In this document: piece after piece, positions 9,362-18,299 of the stretch
Numbering within the stretch: the first letter of the stretch is position 1
Layout of the letters: every line of letters begins with the position of its first letter
NCBI GenBank assembly: GCA_003389215.1
Contig: QQVP01000071.1
Span: 62,001-126,000, forward strand
Direction of reading: 5' to 3'
Length of the DNA stretch: 64,000 bases
Origin: Planctomycetota bacterium
GTDB lineage: Bacteria; Planctomycetota; Planctomycetia; Pirellulales; UBA7805
Program-made: the position numbers and the translations under genes
The notes under the pieces: model-generated
Databases searched by the model: none
What the model saw: only the letters and a program-made list of their open reading frames with translations
Told to the model about the DNA's origin: nothing

Positions 9362-9700
9362 CGAATCATTTCCTGGTGGGATTTGGGAGCGCTGCGGACG
9401 GACCGTTTTCCCCGGTCCCTTGGCGAGCCATCTGCGGTTGCGGCCCGACCATAACCCACGTCTGTGAACGTAACTTTAGAGAATCGGCCAGGTTCAGTCA
9501 ATAATCAATCCGTTACGGAGATGCCTGCCGGCGGAGTCGTGCCGGGGCTCCTTGCCTTCGTCGTTCAGGCGACCGGGTGACTGCCGCCCGACTGCCGTGG
9601 GCGTTACCATGGCGTCGCCAACATATTGACACAGGGCACGCGGTCCCGCTGCGGACCGTTCACAGAGAGCGCCACGGCGAGAGTCGCAAGAGTCAACGTC
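9362..9700. other. Divergent intergenic region
   Basis: 339 bases between the ACT gene (minus) and the thioesterase gene (plus). It contains a sigma-70-like promoter toward the ACT gene and an isolated TTGACA at 9626-9631 on the plus strand without a convincing -10 partner. No open frame in it looks like protein. Confidence 0.6.
9473..9501 (-). promoter_or_regulatory. Sigma-70-like promoter for the ACT-domain gene
   Basis: On the minus strand TTGACT (9501-9496) is followed after 17 bases by TAAAGT (9478-9473). It lies about 110 bases upstream of the ACT-domain gene start. Confidence 0.45.
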
Positions 9701-10093
9701 ATGGAAACGCTGCGAAAACACGAAATCACGCTGCGGGTTCGCTACAGCGAAACCGACGGGCAGGCGCGCTTGCACCACGCCAATTTTTTCAACATCTTTG
9801 AACTCGGGCGCACCGAGATGCTCCGCGCTGCCGGCGTCTCGTATCGCGATTTGGAAGATCAAGGCATCTTGCTCGTCGTCAAACAGGTCCGTTGCGACTA
9901 TCATCTTCCGGTCCGCTTCGACGACGAACTTCGCCTGGTCACCACGACGATCTCCAGTCGCGGCGCCCGTGTGCGTCACCAGTATGAGGTGTTCTTGGGC
10001 GATCAGTTGGTGGCCGAAGGCGAGAGCATGATCGCCTGTGTGGGGCGGCAGGGCAGTGCGCGGCGTTTGCCCGACGTGCTGCAGCTGGATTGA
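9701..10093 (+). CDS. Acyl-CoA thioesterase, 4HBT hotdog fold
   Basis: A 130-residue hotdog-fold protein of the 4-hydroxybenzoyl-CoA/YbgC thioesterase family, which hydrolyses acyl-CoA thioesters in the cytoplasm. The family signature around residues 14-40 reads VRYSETDGQARLHHANFF, then FNIFELGRTEML; the Tyr-Ser-Glu-Thr-Asp segment and the following His-Ala-Asn-Phe-Phe correspond to the active-site helix entry. Start ATG 9701 gives the normal length; the frame is open 75 bases upstream, but without similarity. The substrate is not predictable. Confidence 0.8.
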   Translation: METLRKHEITLRVRYSETDGQARLHHANFFNIFELGRTEMLRAAGVSYRDLEDQGILLVVKQVRCDYHLPVRFDDELRLVTTTISSRGARVRHQYEVFLGDQLVAEGESMIACVGRQGSARRLPDVLQLD

Positions 10094-10143
10094 TGGCGAG
10101 TCCTTCGCCACGGCGAACCGACATAATGAGAACGCGGGCGCGA

Positions 10144-10173
10144 TTGGACATCGGTTGGCCGAACTGATATGCT
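10144..10173 (+). promoter_or_regulatory. Possible promoter for the rhomboid gene
   Basis: TTGGAC (10144-10149), 18 bases, then TATGCT (10168-10173), ending 28 bases before the rhomboid ATG, which also has GGGAGAAAGG just upstream. Both hexamers match the consensus imperfectly. Confidence 0.35.
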
Positions 10174-10201
10174 CCCGCAGCAGTAAGGCTGGGAGAAAGG
10201 C

Positions 10202-11179
10202 ATGCGACGCGCGGGCACGATCGACGATCGCGAGCAGGCACAGCGATTTGCCGACTATCTGCTGACCCAGGGAATTCCCAGCCGCGTGGAAGAGGCCAGC
10301 GGCGGCGGAGGTGGCTCGGCGAAGACTCCGACTTGGGCCGTCTGGATTATCGACGAGGAACATCTGGAGACCGCCCGGTCGGAGTTGGCCGATTTTCGCA
10401 TCGACCCAGCGGCGGCCAAGTATCGCGGCGCGGCCAAACCGGCCGAGAATCTGCGCCGCGAAGAGAAGAAACGGGTCGAGCAACTGAACCGAAACATTGT
10501 CGACGTCCGCCGTCGCTGGCAGGGACGACATGTGGGACCACATCCTTTCACGATCGGTTTGATTGCGGTCACGGTGGCGATCACGCTCGCCGTCTGGTTC
10601 GGCGACAAAGAAAAGCAGCTTTCCTACTGGCTGAACTTCGCGCCGTTGGAGCCGGTTGCAACGGACCGCGGGCTCGAGGTTCTGCTTGCCGACGACGCGT
10701 TTCGCACGATTGCCAGCGGAGAGTTTTGGCGGCTCGCGACGCCCATGTTCATGCATGGCGGCTGGCTGCACTTGTTCTTCAATATGTACATGACCTACCA
10801 GCTCGGAGGCTTGGTGGAGACGCGTCGGGGGCCGTGGCGATTCCTGTTGATCGTGGTCGCCACCGGCATCGCCGCCAACGTAACCCAGTATCTTTGGGGG
10901 CAGAACTTCGGGCCGTTTCGCCCGCATGTCATGAACTTCCTGGGCATGTCGGGGGTCGTCTACGGGTTGTTCGGCTATGCCTGGATGAAGAGTCGTTTTG
11001 ACCCGTCTGCCGGGATCTTCCTTCCCCCCAATCTCGTCGTGTGGTTGTTGCTGTGGTTTGGCCTCTGCACATTTGGCTTTCTTGGCGAACGCATTGCCAA
11101 CGGTGCCCATGCGGGCGGGCTGGTGGCCGGCATGGCCCTGGGCTACGCGCCGATCCTGTGGCGGAAACTTACCGATTAG
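10202..11179 (+). CDS. Rhomboid intramembrane serine protease
   Basis: A 325-residue polytopic membrane protease that cleaves transmembrane substrates. An N-terminal cytoplasmic region (residues 1-105, DDREQAQRFADYLLTQGI) resembles the GlpG-type rhomboid_N domain. The membrane core has HGGWLHLFFNMY, the catalytic serine in FLGMSGVVYGLFGY (Ser250) and the catalytic histidine in GAHAGGLVAG (His303). At least six hydrophobic segments are visible. Start ATG 10202 has a good purine-rich ribosome site. Confidence 0.88.
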   Translation: MRRAGTIDDREQAQRFADYLLTQGIPSRVEEASGGGGGSAKTPTWAVWIIDEEHLETARSELADFRIDPAAAKYRGAAKPAENLRREEKKRVEQLNRNIVDVRRRWQGRHVGPHPFTIGLIAVTVAITLAVWFGDKEKQLSYWLNFAPLEPVATDRGLEVLLADDAFRTIASGEFWRLATPMFMHGGWLHLFFNMYMTYQLGGLVETRRGPWRFLLIVVATGIAANVTQYLWGQNFGPFRPHVMNFLGMSGVVYGLFGYAWMKSRFDPSAGIFLPPNLVVWLLLWFGLCTFGFLGERIANGAHAGGLVAGMALGYAPILWRKLTD

Positions 11180-11381
11180 GCTGCCGGCGTCGATTGCTTC
11201 AGAATTCATCAATCCGCCTCCGCCGGGCCTCGTCCCAGCCCTGCAAGGGCCGTTTTTCCATTGCCTGGGGGTGGAAAAATCGCCCCCTAGCTCCAAGACT
11301 AGCCATAGCCGATTCGAGGGACCGGCTCCCGCTGGCGGGTCTGCCCTCGGGCTTGTTATTCCAGGCGAAGAGGAACCTCCC

Positions 11382-12305
11382 ATGCGAACACTCATCACCG
11401 GCGCCACCGGCTTTGTCGGCACCCGCCTGATCGAAAGCCTCGACGACGTCGTCGTGCTCAGCCGCGACGCGGCGGCGGCCGAACGGAAGCTCGCCTCGGA
11501 CAAGGTGAAGGCCTTCACCTGGCGGCCGACCGAAGCGACGCCTCCGCGCGAGGCGTTCGAAGGCGTCGAGGCGGTAATCAATCTGGCGGGCGAGTCGGTG
11601 GCCGAGGGTCGTTGGAACGAAGCCAAGCTGAAACGCATCCGCGACAGTCGCGTGGTCGGCACGCAGAATCTCGTCGATTCGATCGCCACGCTCGACGAGC
11701 GGCCCAAGGTGCTCGTGTCCGCTTCGGCGGTTGGCTATTACGGAGATCGCCCCGACGAGATCCTGGAAGAGACGTCGCCGCCGGGCGACGACCTGCTGGC
11801 CAACATCTGCATCGAGTGGGAACGCGAGGCGATGAAGGCCGCCGAGCTCGGCCTGCGGGTCGTTTGTCTGCGGATCGGCGTGGTGCTCGGCCGCGGCGGC
11901 GGGGCCATGGGCAAGATGATGCTGCCGTTCAAGCTCGGCCTGGGCGGGCGCCTGGCCAGCGGCAAGCAGTGGATGCCCTGGGTGCATCTCGACGATGTTG
12001 TCGGCTTGCTCTTGCATGGTGCGACGAATGAAAGTGTTCGCGGCCCGATGAACGGCGTGGCCCCGGGGTGCGTGACCAACACCGAGTTCACCAAGGCCCT
12101 GGGCCGAGCCCTCAATCGGCCCACGATCTTTCCGGTGCCGGCGTTTGGGTTGCGACTGGGTTTGGGCGGGTTTGCCGACGTGCTGCTCTCTTCGCAGCAG
12201 ATCAAGCCGGCAGTGGCCGAAGCGACCGGCTACCAGTTCCGCTATCCGCAGATCGACACGGCCTTGACCGAGATCGTCACGGGCGGAGCCGCTTCGGCGG
12301 CCTAG
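11382..12305 (+). CDS. TIGR01777-family NAD(P)-dependent epimerase
   Basis: A 307-residue short-chain dehydrogenase/epimerase relative of E. coli YfcH. The dinucleotide-binding GATGFVGTRL is at residues 7-16; the family features NLAGESVAEGRW, RIRDSRVVGT, SASAVGYYGDR and the C-terminal DUF1731-like region (PVPAFGLRLGLGGFADVLL) are all present. The physiological substrate of this family is not established. Start ATG 11382 follows GAGGAA by a short gap; the open frame extends upstream into the rhomboid gene and was not used. Confidence 0.85.
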   Translation: MRTLITGATGFVGTRLIESLDDVVVLSRDAAAAERKLASDKVKAFTWRPTEATPPREAFEGVEAVINLAGESVAEGRWNEAKLKRIRDSRVVGTQNLVDSIATLDERPKVLVSASAVGYYGDRPDEILEETSPPGDDLLANICIEWEREAMKAAELGLRVVCLRIGVVLGRGGGAMGKMMLPFKLGLGGRLASGKQWMPWVHLDDVVGLLLHGATNESVRGPMNGVAPGCVTNTEFTKALGRALNRPTIFPVPAFGLRLGLGGFADVLLSSQQIKPAVAEATGYQFRYPQIDTALTEIVTGGAASAA

Positions 12306-12466
12306 GCGTAATCGCCGCGCGGCGGCGGCGTTGTTCGGTAGCGGTGCGTAATCACTTGCTTTCATGCGTCCCTCGGGCGGCTACGATCGTGCCGCGCTTT
12401 GCTCTAAAATTGCCTGCCGCTCGACATTGCCTTGCTCCATCATCTGAGTCCCGCACCGACGACGCT

Positions 12467-13354
12467 ATGCCCGGTCACGACGACATACGCCTGGGGACGA
12501 TCGTGTTCGCGGAATCGGCGGCCGCCACGATTCGCCAGATCGCCCGCTATGGTTTCGAAAGTTTTCAGCTCACCTTTGGCAATCAAGTCGGAGACCGCGA
12601 TCTGGCCAAGCTGGCACTCGAGGTCCGCGAGTCCCTGATGCAGGTCGAGGGACGGCCCGTCGTCAGTGCCCTCGGCGTCTACGGCAATCCGCTGATTGAC
12701 GAGCAGGTCGCCCGCGACTTCGCCCGACTCATCGACGGGGCCGCCGGCTTTGGCTGCGACGTGGTCAGCGGTTTTGCCGGGCGACTGCCCGATGAGCCGA
12801 TCGACGCCTCGCTGCCGCGGTTTGCCGAGGTGTTCGCGCCGCTTGCCGCGCGGGCGGCCGATCGCGGGGTCCGAATCGCCTTCGAAAACTGTGCCATGGA
12901 AGGGAGCTGGCAGCGCGGCGATCGCAACATCGCGCTTTCGCCGGCGGCCTGGGAGAAAATGTTCGACGCGGTGCCGAGCGAGGCAGTGGGGCTCGAGTGG
13001 GAGCCGTGCCACCAGCTCGTTCAGTTGATCGATCCGCTGCCGCAGCTTCGTCGCTGGGTCGATAAGGTCTTTCACGTTCACGGTAAGGACGCCACGGTGC
13101 TGTGGGATGTGGTGCGCGAATCGGGCATTGGCGGGTCGGCTACGTTCGCCCACCATCGCACGCCCGGCTTTGGCGATACCAACTGGACCGATGTGATCAG
13201 TACGCTTCGCATGGGCGGTTATCAAGGAGCCATCGACATCGAGGGTTGGCACGATCCGGTTTATCACGGCGATTTGGAAATGACCGGCCAGGTGCGGGCA
13301 CTCCGCTATCTGCAGGAATGTCGCGGCGGCGACTACGTGCCGAATCCGACGTGA
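12467..13354 (+). CDS. TIM-barrel sugar isomerase/epimerase
   Basis: A 295-residue protein of the xylose-isomerase-like TIM-barrel family. Metal-ligand candidates occur in the expected order: Glu in RIAFENCAMEGSW, Glu in GLEWEPCHQ, His in VFHVHGKDA and Glu in AIDIEGWHD. These enzymes isomerise or epimerise sugars and sugar acids. Start ATG 12467 gives a product beginning right at the barrel (IRLGTIVFAE). The PfkB-family kinase gene follows after 96 bases, so the two may act in one sugar pathway. Confidence 0.8.
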   Translation: MPGHDDIRLGTIVFAESAAATIRQIARYGFESFQLTFGNQVGDRDLAKLALEVRESLMQVEGRPVVSALGVYGNPLIDEQVARDFARLIDGAAGFGCDVVSGFAGRLPDEPIDASLPRFAEVFAPLAARAADRGVRIAFENCAMEGSWQRGDRNIALSPAAWEKMFDAVPSEAVGLEWEPCHQLVQLIDPLPQLRRWVDKVFHVHGKDATVLWDVVRESGIGGSATFAHHRTPGFGDTNWTDVISTLRMGGYQGAIDIEGWHDPVYHGDLEMTGQVRALRYLQECRGGDYVPNPT

Positions 13355-13450
13355 GCAACCGACTCGCGACCCGCACCGCCGAATGCCTTGCCAGGGTCGC
13401 ACCCGTGCCTGATATTGGAAACCACCACGGCACCAACTCGGCGGAACACC

Positions 13451-14650
13451 ATGACGGACAGCACGGCCGACATCATTGTTGCGGGGCACATTTGCCTCGA
13501 CATCATTCCCACTTTCTCCGACGATCAGACCCGGCTCGATGAACTGATCGTGCCGGGCAAGCTTGTCTCGATTGGTCCGGCGGTGGCGGCCATGGGGGGC
13601 CCGGTTTCCAACACCGGTTTGTCGCTGCATCGGCTCGGCGTGCCGGTCAGTTTGATGGGCAAGGTCGGCGACGACGCGCTTGGCCACGCCATGCTCGACA
13701 TCCTTTCCGGCCACGGCGAATCGCTGGCAGCGGGCATGCTCGTGATCGCCGGCGAGCACAGCAGTTACACGCTGGTGATGAATCCGCCCGGCGTCGATCG
13801 TTGTTTTCTGCATTGCAGCGGGGCGAACGACACCTTTGCGGCCGACGATGTGCCGTACGACCGACTGGCCGGCGCCAAAATCTTTCACTTTGGCTATCCT
13901 CCGCTGATGCGGCGGATGTTTGCCGAAGGGGGCGGACCGCTGCGAAGCGTGTTCTCCCAGGTGCGAGCCGCCGGCGTCGCGACTTCGCTCGACATGGCCA
14001 TGCCCGATCCGCAATCGGAGGCGGGCCGACTCGACTGGAAGGCATGGCTCGCCGAAGTGCTTCCGGAGGTCGACATCTTTCTGCCGAGCGCCGAAGAGAT
14101 CCTGTTCATGATCCGTCGCCAGCGCTTCGATGCCGCGACCGCCAGCGGCGCGGCCGACCTCGCCTCGCACGTCGATGCGTCGGTGCTGGCCGACGTGGCC
14201 GACGAACTGCTCGACCTGGGGGCCGCGGTCGTGGGCCTAAAACTCGGCGATCAGGGTTTGTACCTGCGAACGGGCGACGACGCGCCGGCGCGATTGGCGA
14301 ACATTCACGCGACCCTGGGCGACGATGCGTGGCGAGGCCGCGAGTTGATCACACCTTGCTTCGCCGTCGACGTGGTGGGTACGACCGGTTCCGGCGACGC
14401 CACGATTGCCGGCTTTCTCGCGGCTTTGTTGCGGGGTGAGCCAGCCGAAGCGGCGATTACGGCCGCGGTGGCGGTGGGGGCCTGCAACGTCGAAGCGGCC
14501 GACTCGACCAGCGGCGTGCGTCCCTGGAACGAAACGGCCGCGCGGCTCGCCGGCGGCTGGAAGCGACACGAGCTGCGGGTGGCGACGCCCGACTGGCGGC
14601 CGACCGATTGCGACGGCGTGCTGGCCAGCCCGCGGGACGGCACTTCTTGA
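13451..14650 (+). CDS. PfkB-family carbohydrate kinase
   Basis: A 399-residue ribokinase-like sugar kinase. The N-terminal GHICLDIIP and GGPVSNTGLSLHRLGV segments form the sugar-binding half. The C-terminal PfkB signature DVVGTTGSGDATIAGFLAAL carries the catalytic aspartate and anion hole. A few extra segments (about residues 140-215 and 260-310) make it longer than typical ribokinase. The substrate is unknown; the adjacent TIM-barrel isomerase suggests a shared sugar or polyol route. Start ATG 13451 is the first that gives the conserved N-terminus. Confidence 0.85.
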   Translation: MTDSTADIIVAGHICLDIIPTFSDDQTRLDELIVPGKLVSIGPAVAAMGGPVSNTGLSLHRLGVPVSLMGKVGDDALGHAMLDILSGHGESLAAGMLVIAGEHSSYTLVMNPPGVDRCFLHCSGANDTFAADDVPYDRLAGAKIFHFGYPPLMRRMFAEGGGPLRSVFSQVRAAGVATSLDMAMPDPQSEAGRLDWKAWLAEVLPEVDIFLPSAEEILFMIRRQRFDAATASGAADLASHVDASVLADVADELLDLGAAVVGLKLGDQGLYLRTGDDAPARLANIHATLGDDAWRGRELITPCFAVDVVGTTGSGDATIAGFLAALLRGEPAEAAITAAVAVGACNVEAADSTSGVRPWNETAARLAGGWKRHELRVATPDWRPTDCDGVLASPRDGTS

Positions 14651-14772
14651 TCCTGTGCTTCTTGATCCCGGCTTGATCGCGTGGCACGGGCTCGACGGCA
14701 AGCGTGGCACTGGCTCTGCCAGTGTGCAGAGGTTTCCCAGGGGTGGCACTTCAGGCTCCGCCAGTGCGTGGA

Positions 14773-14820
14773 GAGTTTTTTTCCGATATCGGCGAAAACG
14801 GGTTCACCGGAAAAAAACTC
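14773..14820. terminator. Bidirectional terminator-like inverted repeat
   Basis: Perfect 13-base arms gagtttttttccg (14773-14785) and cggaaaaaaactc (14808-14820) with a 22-base loop, between the converging kinase and pseudopilin genes. The arm contains the T tract itself, so classical intrinsic termination is uncertain; it could also be a remnant end of a mobile element. Confidence 0.45.
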
Positions 14821-14901
14821 GAAGTGGTTGGGACGAAGCAAGTTAGCTGCGCGCGAATCTGCGCAGACTTCGGCGCGAGAATGTGACAGCGTCAATCGCC
14901 A

Positions 14902-14951
14902 ATAAACGGGACAGGTCCAATACTCGGCGAAATTAGACCTGTCCCGTTTAT
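14902..14951. repeat. REP-like inverted repeat
   Basis: Arms ataaacgggacaggtc (14902-14917) and gacctgtcccgtttat (14936-14951) are perfectly complementary over 16 bases, with an 18-base loop; a further GCC/GGC pairing is possible after one bulged base. It ends 21 bases past the stop of the pseudopilin gene. Confidence 0.75.
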
Positions 14952-14972
14952 GGCCCCCCTGTGATGATGATG

Positions 14973-15677
14973 TCAAAAACCCTCGCTCTCCATATACTCT
15001 TCGACCTGAGTGCGAAGATCTGGCGAGAGCACGGTCGAGGGCTTTTGCGGATTGTCGGGGTCGCTAATCCGCGCCTGCTCCGTCTTGGGGATCCAGTAGA
15101 GCATCTGGTTGGCGGCCACATTGGGGTCGATGTCCGCAGGGTCCATGAGTTCGACGCGGCCGCTGAAGAAGAGCACGTTGACCATGCCTTTGTGGCGCGG
15201 GGCGAGGTCGCTCTGCCAATTGCCGTTGGCCTGCGAGGCGTTGTCCCAGCCGACGACGTCGACGACTTCCTGATTGTAGTCGAGGGCCAGGATCCGCTTG
15301 TTGTCCTGCGGGGCGATCATGCGATGCAGGTCGATGTTGAAGCCGTAGCTGACCGCGGTGGCCGAGGTATCTCCATTCGACGGACAGGCCCAGATCTCCT
15401 CGCCGGCCGATCCCGCCGGTGCGTAGCGACGAGAGAGGAGCCGTATGGTGTGGGCCCGCGTGTACTGCGGCATGCTATCGGCCGCGCTGCGGTAGAAGCC
15501 GAATTGGTCCTTCAGTCGCTGCCCGCAGGTGGAACTTTCCGAGGCCCCGATGGCCCCAAGCACGGCCGGCAACGCCATCGTGACCAAAATTCCGATGATG
15601 GAGATGACGATCAACAATTCGACCAGTGTGTAGCCGGTCGAGGCACTCGCGGCGCGTTTGCTGCGCGTGAGGTTCAT
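14973..15677 (-). CDS. Type II pseudopilin-like protein
   Basis: A 234-residue protein with a prepilin N-terminus: a short basic leader, Gly-Tyr cleavage site (STGYTLVELLIVISIIG) and one long hydrophobic helix (about residues 16-38). Tyr replaces the usual Phe at position +1 and Glu +5 is kept. The C-terminal RHKGMVNVLFFSGRVELM resembles the RHxGxxNVLFxDGHVxF ending of the large planctomycete DUF1559 family. It is probably an envelope-anchored pilin-like protein. GAGGAGG precedes the ATG. It lies downstream of the lyase/LamG gene on the same strand, but the element at 15875 separates them. Confidence 0.8.
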   Translation of the reverse strand: MNLTRSKRAASASTGYTLVELLIVISIIGILVTMALPAVLGAIGASESSTCGQRLKDQFGFYRSAADSMPQYTRAHTIRLLSRRYAPAGSAGEEIWACPSNGDTSATAVSYGFNIDLHRMIAPQDNKRILALDYNQEVVDVVGWDNASQANGNWQSDLAPRHKGMVNVLFFSGRVELMDPADIDPNVAANQMLYWIPKTEQARISDPDNPQKPSTVLSPDLRTQVEEYMESEGF

Positions 15678-15973
15678 CGGTCGGGCCTCCTCAGGACACC
15701 TTGTTCCGCGGAAATCGGCGCTGCCCCGCCTGGCCGTGGCTCGTTCCCCTGGCGGCGGCAGGTCGTGCCGGCGTCGGCCCGGGGCGAATGACGACGCGCG
15801 GATTCCCTAGCGCCAAATGGTATCAGCAAAGGCCGAAAAAGTACACGCGCGCAGGCGGCGTCCGGAGAACAGGGTTATTGATGGCTGCGTTGTTGATGAA
15901 CCCTTCGCGGCGGCGGTAATCGTTGGAATGCCGGCCTCCCGCTGGTCGGCCTGGTTCATTGGCTGCGCAGGGC
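15678..15973. other. Intergenic region with TIR element copy 1
   Basis: 296 bases between the lyase gene and the pseudopilin gene. Half is occupied by the 106-bp repeated element (15875-15980, which also covers the stop codon of the lyase gene). In the rest I see no gene. Confidence 0.6.
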
Positions 15974-15980
15974 TCAATAA
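15875..15980 (-). repeat. 106-bp TIR-bounded repeat element, copy 1
   Basis: Sequence matches 40100-40205 in opposite orientation with six differences. Ends are TTATTGA and TCAATAA, perfectly complementary. Read on the minus strand it begins inside the last codons of the upstream lipoprotein gene and supplies its stop codon (TAT TGA). An internal frame starting ATGAACCAGGCC is open through the element. Confidence 0.85.
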
Positions 15981-18139
15981 TTCTGCCGCGCGGCCCGCCG
16001 TTGGGGACGGCCATCGCCGGCGGCCTGCGCACGCTCGTAGAGCTTGCGGACCTCGTCGGCCGTGACGGCACGATTGTAGATGTGCACGTCGTCGAGGCTG
16101 CCCGAGAAGGTCTGCGTCTTGTCCTTGAAGTAGCCGCCCAGGGCAATCAGGGCGCCCTTGGCCTGGAAGTCCTTGTACTTGCCGCGATGGGCGAGCTCGC
16201 CGTCGCGGTAGACCTCGAAGTCGCCCCGGTTCCAATTGAGTACCAGGTGCGTCCAGACGTTCGAATCGAGCTTCTCGCCCAGGTAGGCGGGGTCGAGTTC
16301 GCCGAAGCGGACGGCCAACTTGCCGCTACTCGAATAGAGTTCGATTCGATTGCGCGGCAGGCGGAAGGCATTGAAGATGTATCGCTTGCCGTCGCGTCGA
16401 TCGAGGCGAACCCACAAGGCGACCGCGCCCTCGTGCGAGTCGAGCAGCTCGGAGGTGAACGAGATGTAGCCTTCGCGGCCGTTGAGCTGCAGGGCGTTGC
16501 CCACGGCTCCGGGGACCCACTCGAGCTCCTGTCGCTCGCTGCTGGCGAAGTGAGCCTGTTGCATCATGACCATGTCGGCGATGGGCGACGAAGGGTGGCT
16601 GCCGTCGAGCGGCAAGTGGTGCATGCGGCGGACGAGCTCGAACTGGGCCTCCTCCACCGGTAGCTGCTTTTCCCCAACGAAGGCCGTGGCCCGAAATGCG
16701 AGGGTGTCGTTGATGCGAATCGGTTTGCGATAGCGGCGGGTCTGGCGGCCCGGCGGGCTGCCGTCGACCGAGTAGAAGACCTCCGCCGTGTCGCCCCCGA
16801 TCGTGGTAATCGTGACTTGCGTGTTGGGGAAGAAGCGACTCTCGGGCGCCTGAATCGAAATCGTGGGGTGCGTGTCGGCGTAGTACTCGTCGAGGTTCGA
16901 GATGCCGTCGGCGTCAGAATCGGCCGTTCCGTCGGAAGCATCGGTCGGATCGAGCCCGTAGATCGCTTCCCAACGATCGAGCAGTCCGTCGGCATCGGCG
17001 TCGGCCAGGACGTCGACCTCCGGGTCGTGCTTGGCCCGCCAGGCGGGGTAGTCGGTGGTGAAGAGCTCCGTGTCGACGGGGACGAACCAGACTTGTTCCT
17101 TCCGGCTTTCTTCCGAAAGGTCCTCCCAGCGATAGAAGACGTGGTCGACCAGCTCGAACTGATCGCCGGCATAACCGACGTAGTCGCCGAAGATAGGCCG
17201 GTTCGTGACCAATTCGACACAGGTCGCCCAGTGGTCGCGCGGGCCGTCTTCGCGCGTGGCCGGTCGCGTCTGACGTCCGTGCAGCCAGGCGACGGCGGCA
17301 CGAATGGCTTCCTTCTCCGATTCGGTTGGGTCGTCACGCTTCATCAGCCAACGCACGGCCAAGCGCGTCGCGGTTGGCGAGAGCGAGCGCGGCTGGAAAT
17401 CGCGACCCCAAGCCGGGGAAAGCGTCTTGCGGTGATGGCGATCGGACCAGCCGGTGCGTTCCCCTTCGGTAGCGATCACGGGCAGTACGCGATCGCCACG
17501 GACCTTCACCTGCATCTTGACCAGAGCGGTTCGAAACCGCGCGACCGCGTCGCCGGCCACCTTGCGGAAGTACTGGTCCATCCACTGGAACGGTTCGCGG
17601 CCGGCGGCTACGTCCTCGAGCAGCTCGACCGTGGCAAAGGTGACGTCTTCGGTGAGCAGGACGTTCTCGTGCCAGCGGCGCGTGAACGACGGCTCGGGAT
17701 AGAAGGCCGGAAAGCAGCCGGTGCGATTCTCGGCACGGAGCAGGTAAGCGACTCCCCGCTCGACACCGCCCGCCAGGTCGGCGTCTTGTTCTCCCAGGGC
17801 GACGTAGAGCGCGGCGAGTTCGCGGATCTTGTCGGTCGTCGTCCGTTCGAGCAAGGTGGCGTCGACGTTGGTGTCTTCCTGACGCGAGCCGGGCTTGGCC
17901 CGCAACGAATAGCGTCGGCGGAAGATGTCGCGCTCGCGCTCGGTGTAGGCCTTGTGGCCAAGATCGACCCCCCGCGGCCAACCACCGAGTTTCGACTGGG
18001 AGAGCAGATAGTTTTGGACGCGGCGTTCTGCCTTGGCGTCACTGTACTTGTTCGTTGTCGGCTGCTGTTCCTCCTCGCAACCAACCAACAGACAGATCGC
18101 CAGCGCGGCGACCCGCGCCAGGCCTGGAGCAAACCTCAT
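15974..18139 (-). CDS. Lipoprotein: PL10-like lyase, chitobiase-C and LamG domains
   Basis: A 721-residue exported lipoprotein. The signal ends in the lipobox CLLVGC. Residues about 35-310 resemble family 10 pectate lyases: SKLGGWPRGVDL, a Thr/Asp-rich DATLLERTTTDKIRELAALY, GCFPAFYPE and TLSPAWGRDFQPRSLSPTAT. Next comes a calcium-binding stretch of DxDADG repeats (about 420-470), a chitobiase/beta-hexosaminidase C-terminal-like module (VFYSVDGSPPGRQTRRYRKP) and a LamG domain (LNGREGYISFT to GSLDDVHIYNRAVTADEVRKL). Polysaccharide binding or cleavage outside the cytoplasm is likely, but the lyase active-site residues were not confirmed. Start ATG 18139 gives the signal peptide; the longer open frame does not. 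Confidence 0.75.
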   Translation of the reverse strand: MRFAPGLARVAALAICLLVGCEEEQQPTTNKYSDAKAERRVQNYLLSQSKLGGWPRGVDLGHKAYTERERDIFRRRYSLRAKPGSRQEDTNVDATLLERTTTDKIRELAALYVALGEQDADLAGGVERGVAYLLRAENRTGCFPAFYPEPSFTRRWHENVLLTEDVTFATVELLEDVAAGREPFQWMDQYFRKVAGDAVARFRTALVKMQVKVRGDRVLPVIATEGERTGWSDRHHRKTLSPAWGRDFQPRSLSPTATRLAVRWLMKRDDPTESEKEAIRAAVAWLHGRQTRPATREDGPRDHWATCVELVTNRPIFGDYVGYAGDQFELVDHVFYRWEDLSEESRKEQVWFVPVDTELFTTDYPAWRAKHDPEVDVLADADADGLLDRWEAIYGLDPTDASDGTADSDADGISNLDEYYADTHPTISIQAPESRFFPNTQVTITTIGGDTAEVFYSVDGSPPGRQTRRYRKPIRINDTLAFRATAFVGEKQLPVEEAQFELVRRMHHLPLDGSHPSSPIADMVMMQQAHFASSERQELEWVPGAVGNALQLNGREGYISFTSELLDSHEGAVALWVRLDRRDGKRYIFNAFRLPRNRIELYSSSGKLAVRFGELDPAYLGEKLDSNVWTHLVLNWNRGDFEVYRDGELAHRGKYKDFQAKGALIALGGYFKDKTQTFSGSLDDVHIYNRAVTADEVRKLYERAQAAGDGRPQRRAARQNY

Positions 18140-18299
18140 GTTGTCAAATCCTATGCGTTGAAACGCGGCCTTCGGCTCGTCGTGCCCCGGACCCACGGAA
18201 TTATACGTCACAAAACGGCTGAGTGTCGCGACCGACGCGAAAAGAAGGGCCGGCACGGTAGAGGGGTAAAAGTGGGCGAACTAGCCTTGCCCACCCTGG

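Larger units (their letters stand above)
14651..14972. other. Repeat-rich intergenic region
   Basis: 322 bases between convergent genes, with several small palindromes: CACTGGC-TCT-GCCAGTG near 14708-14724, a 13-bp inverted repeat at 14773-14820 and a 16-bp inverted repeat at 14902-14951. The 16-mer ggctccgccagtgcgt (14753-14768) recurs at 33731-33746. No gene is visible. Confidence 0.7.

Noticed and set aside
9626-9631. Perfect TTGACA as promoter of the thioesterase gene
   Set aside because: No acceptable -10 hexamer at 16-19 bases.
9494-11707. 737-codon open frame on the minus strand
   Set aside because: Antisense to the thioesterase and rhomboid genes; no recognisable motif.
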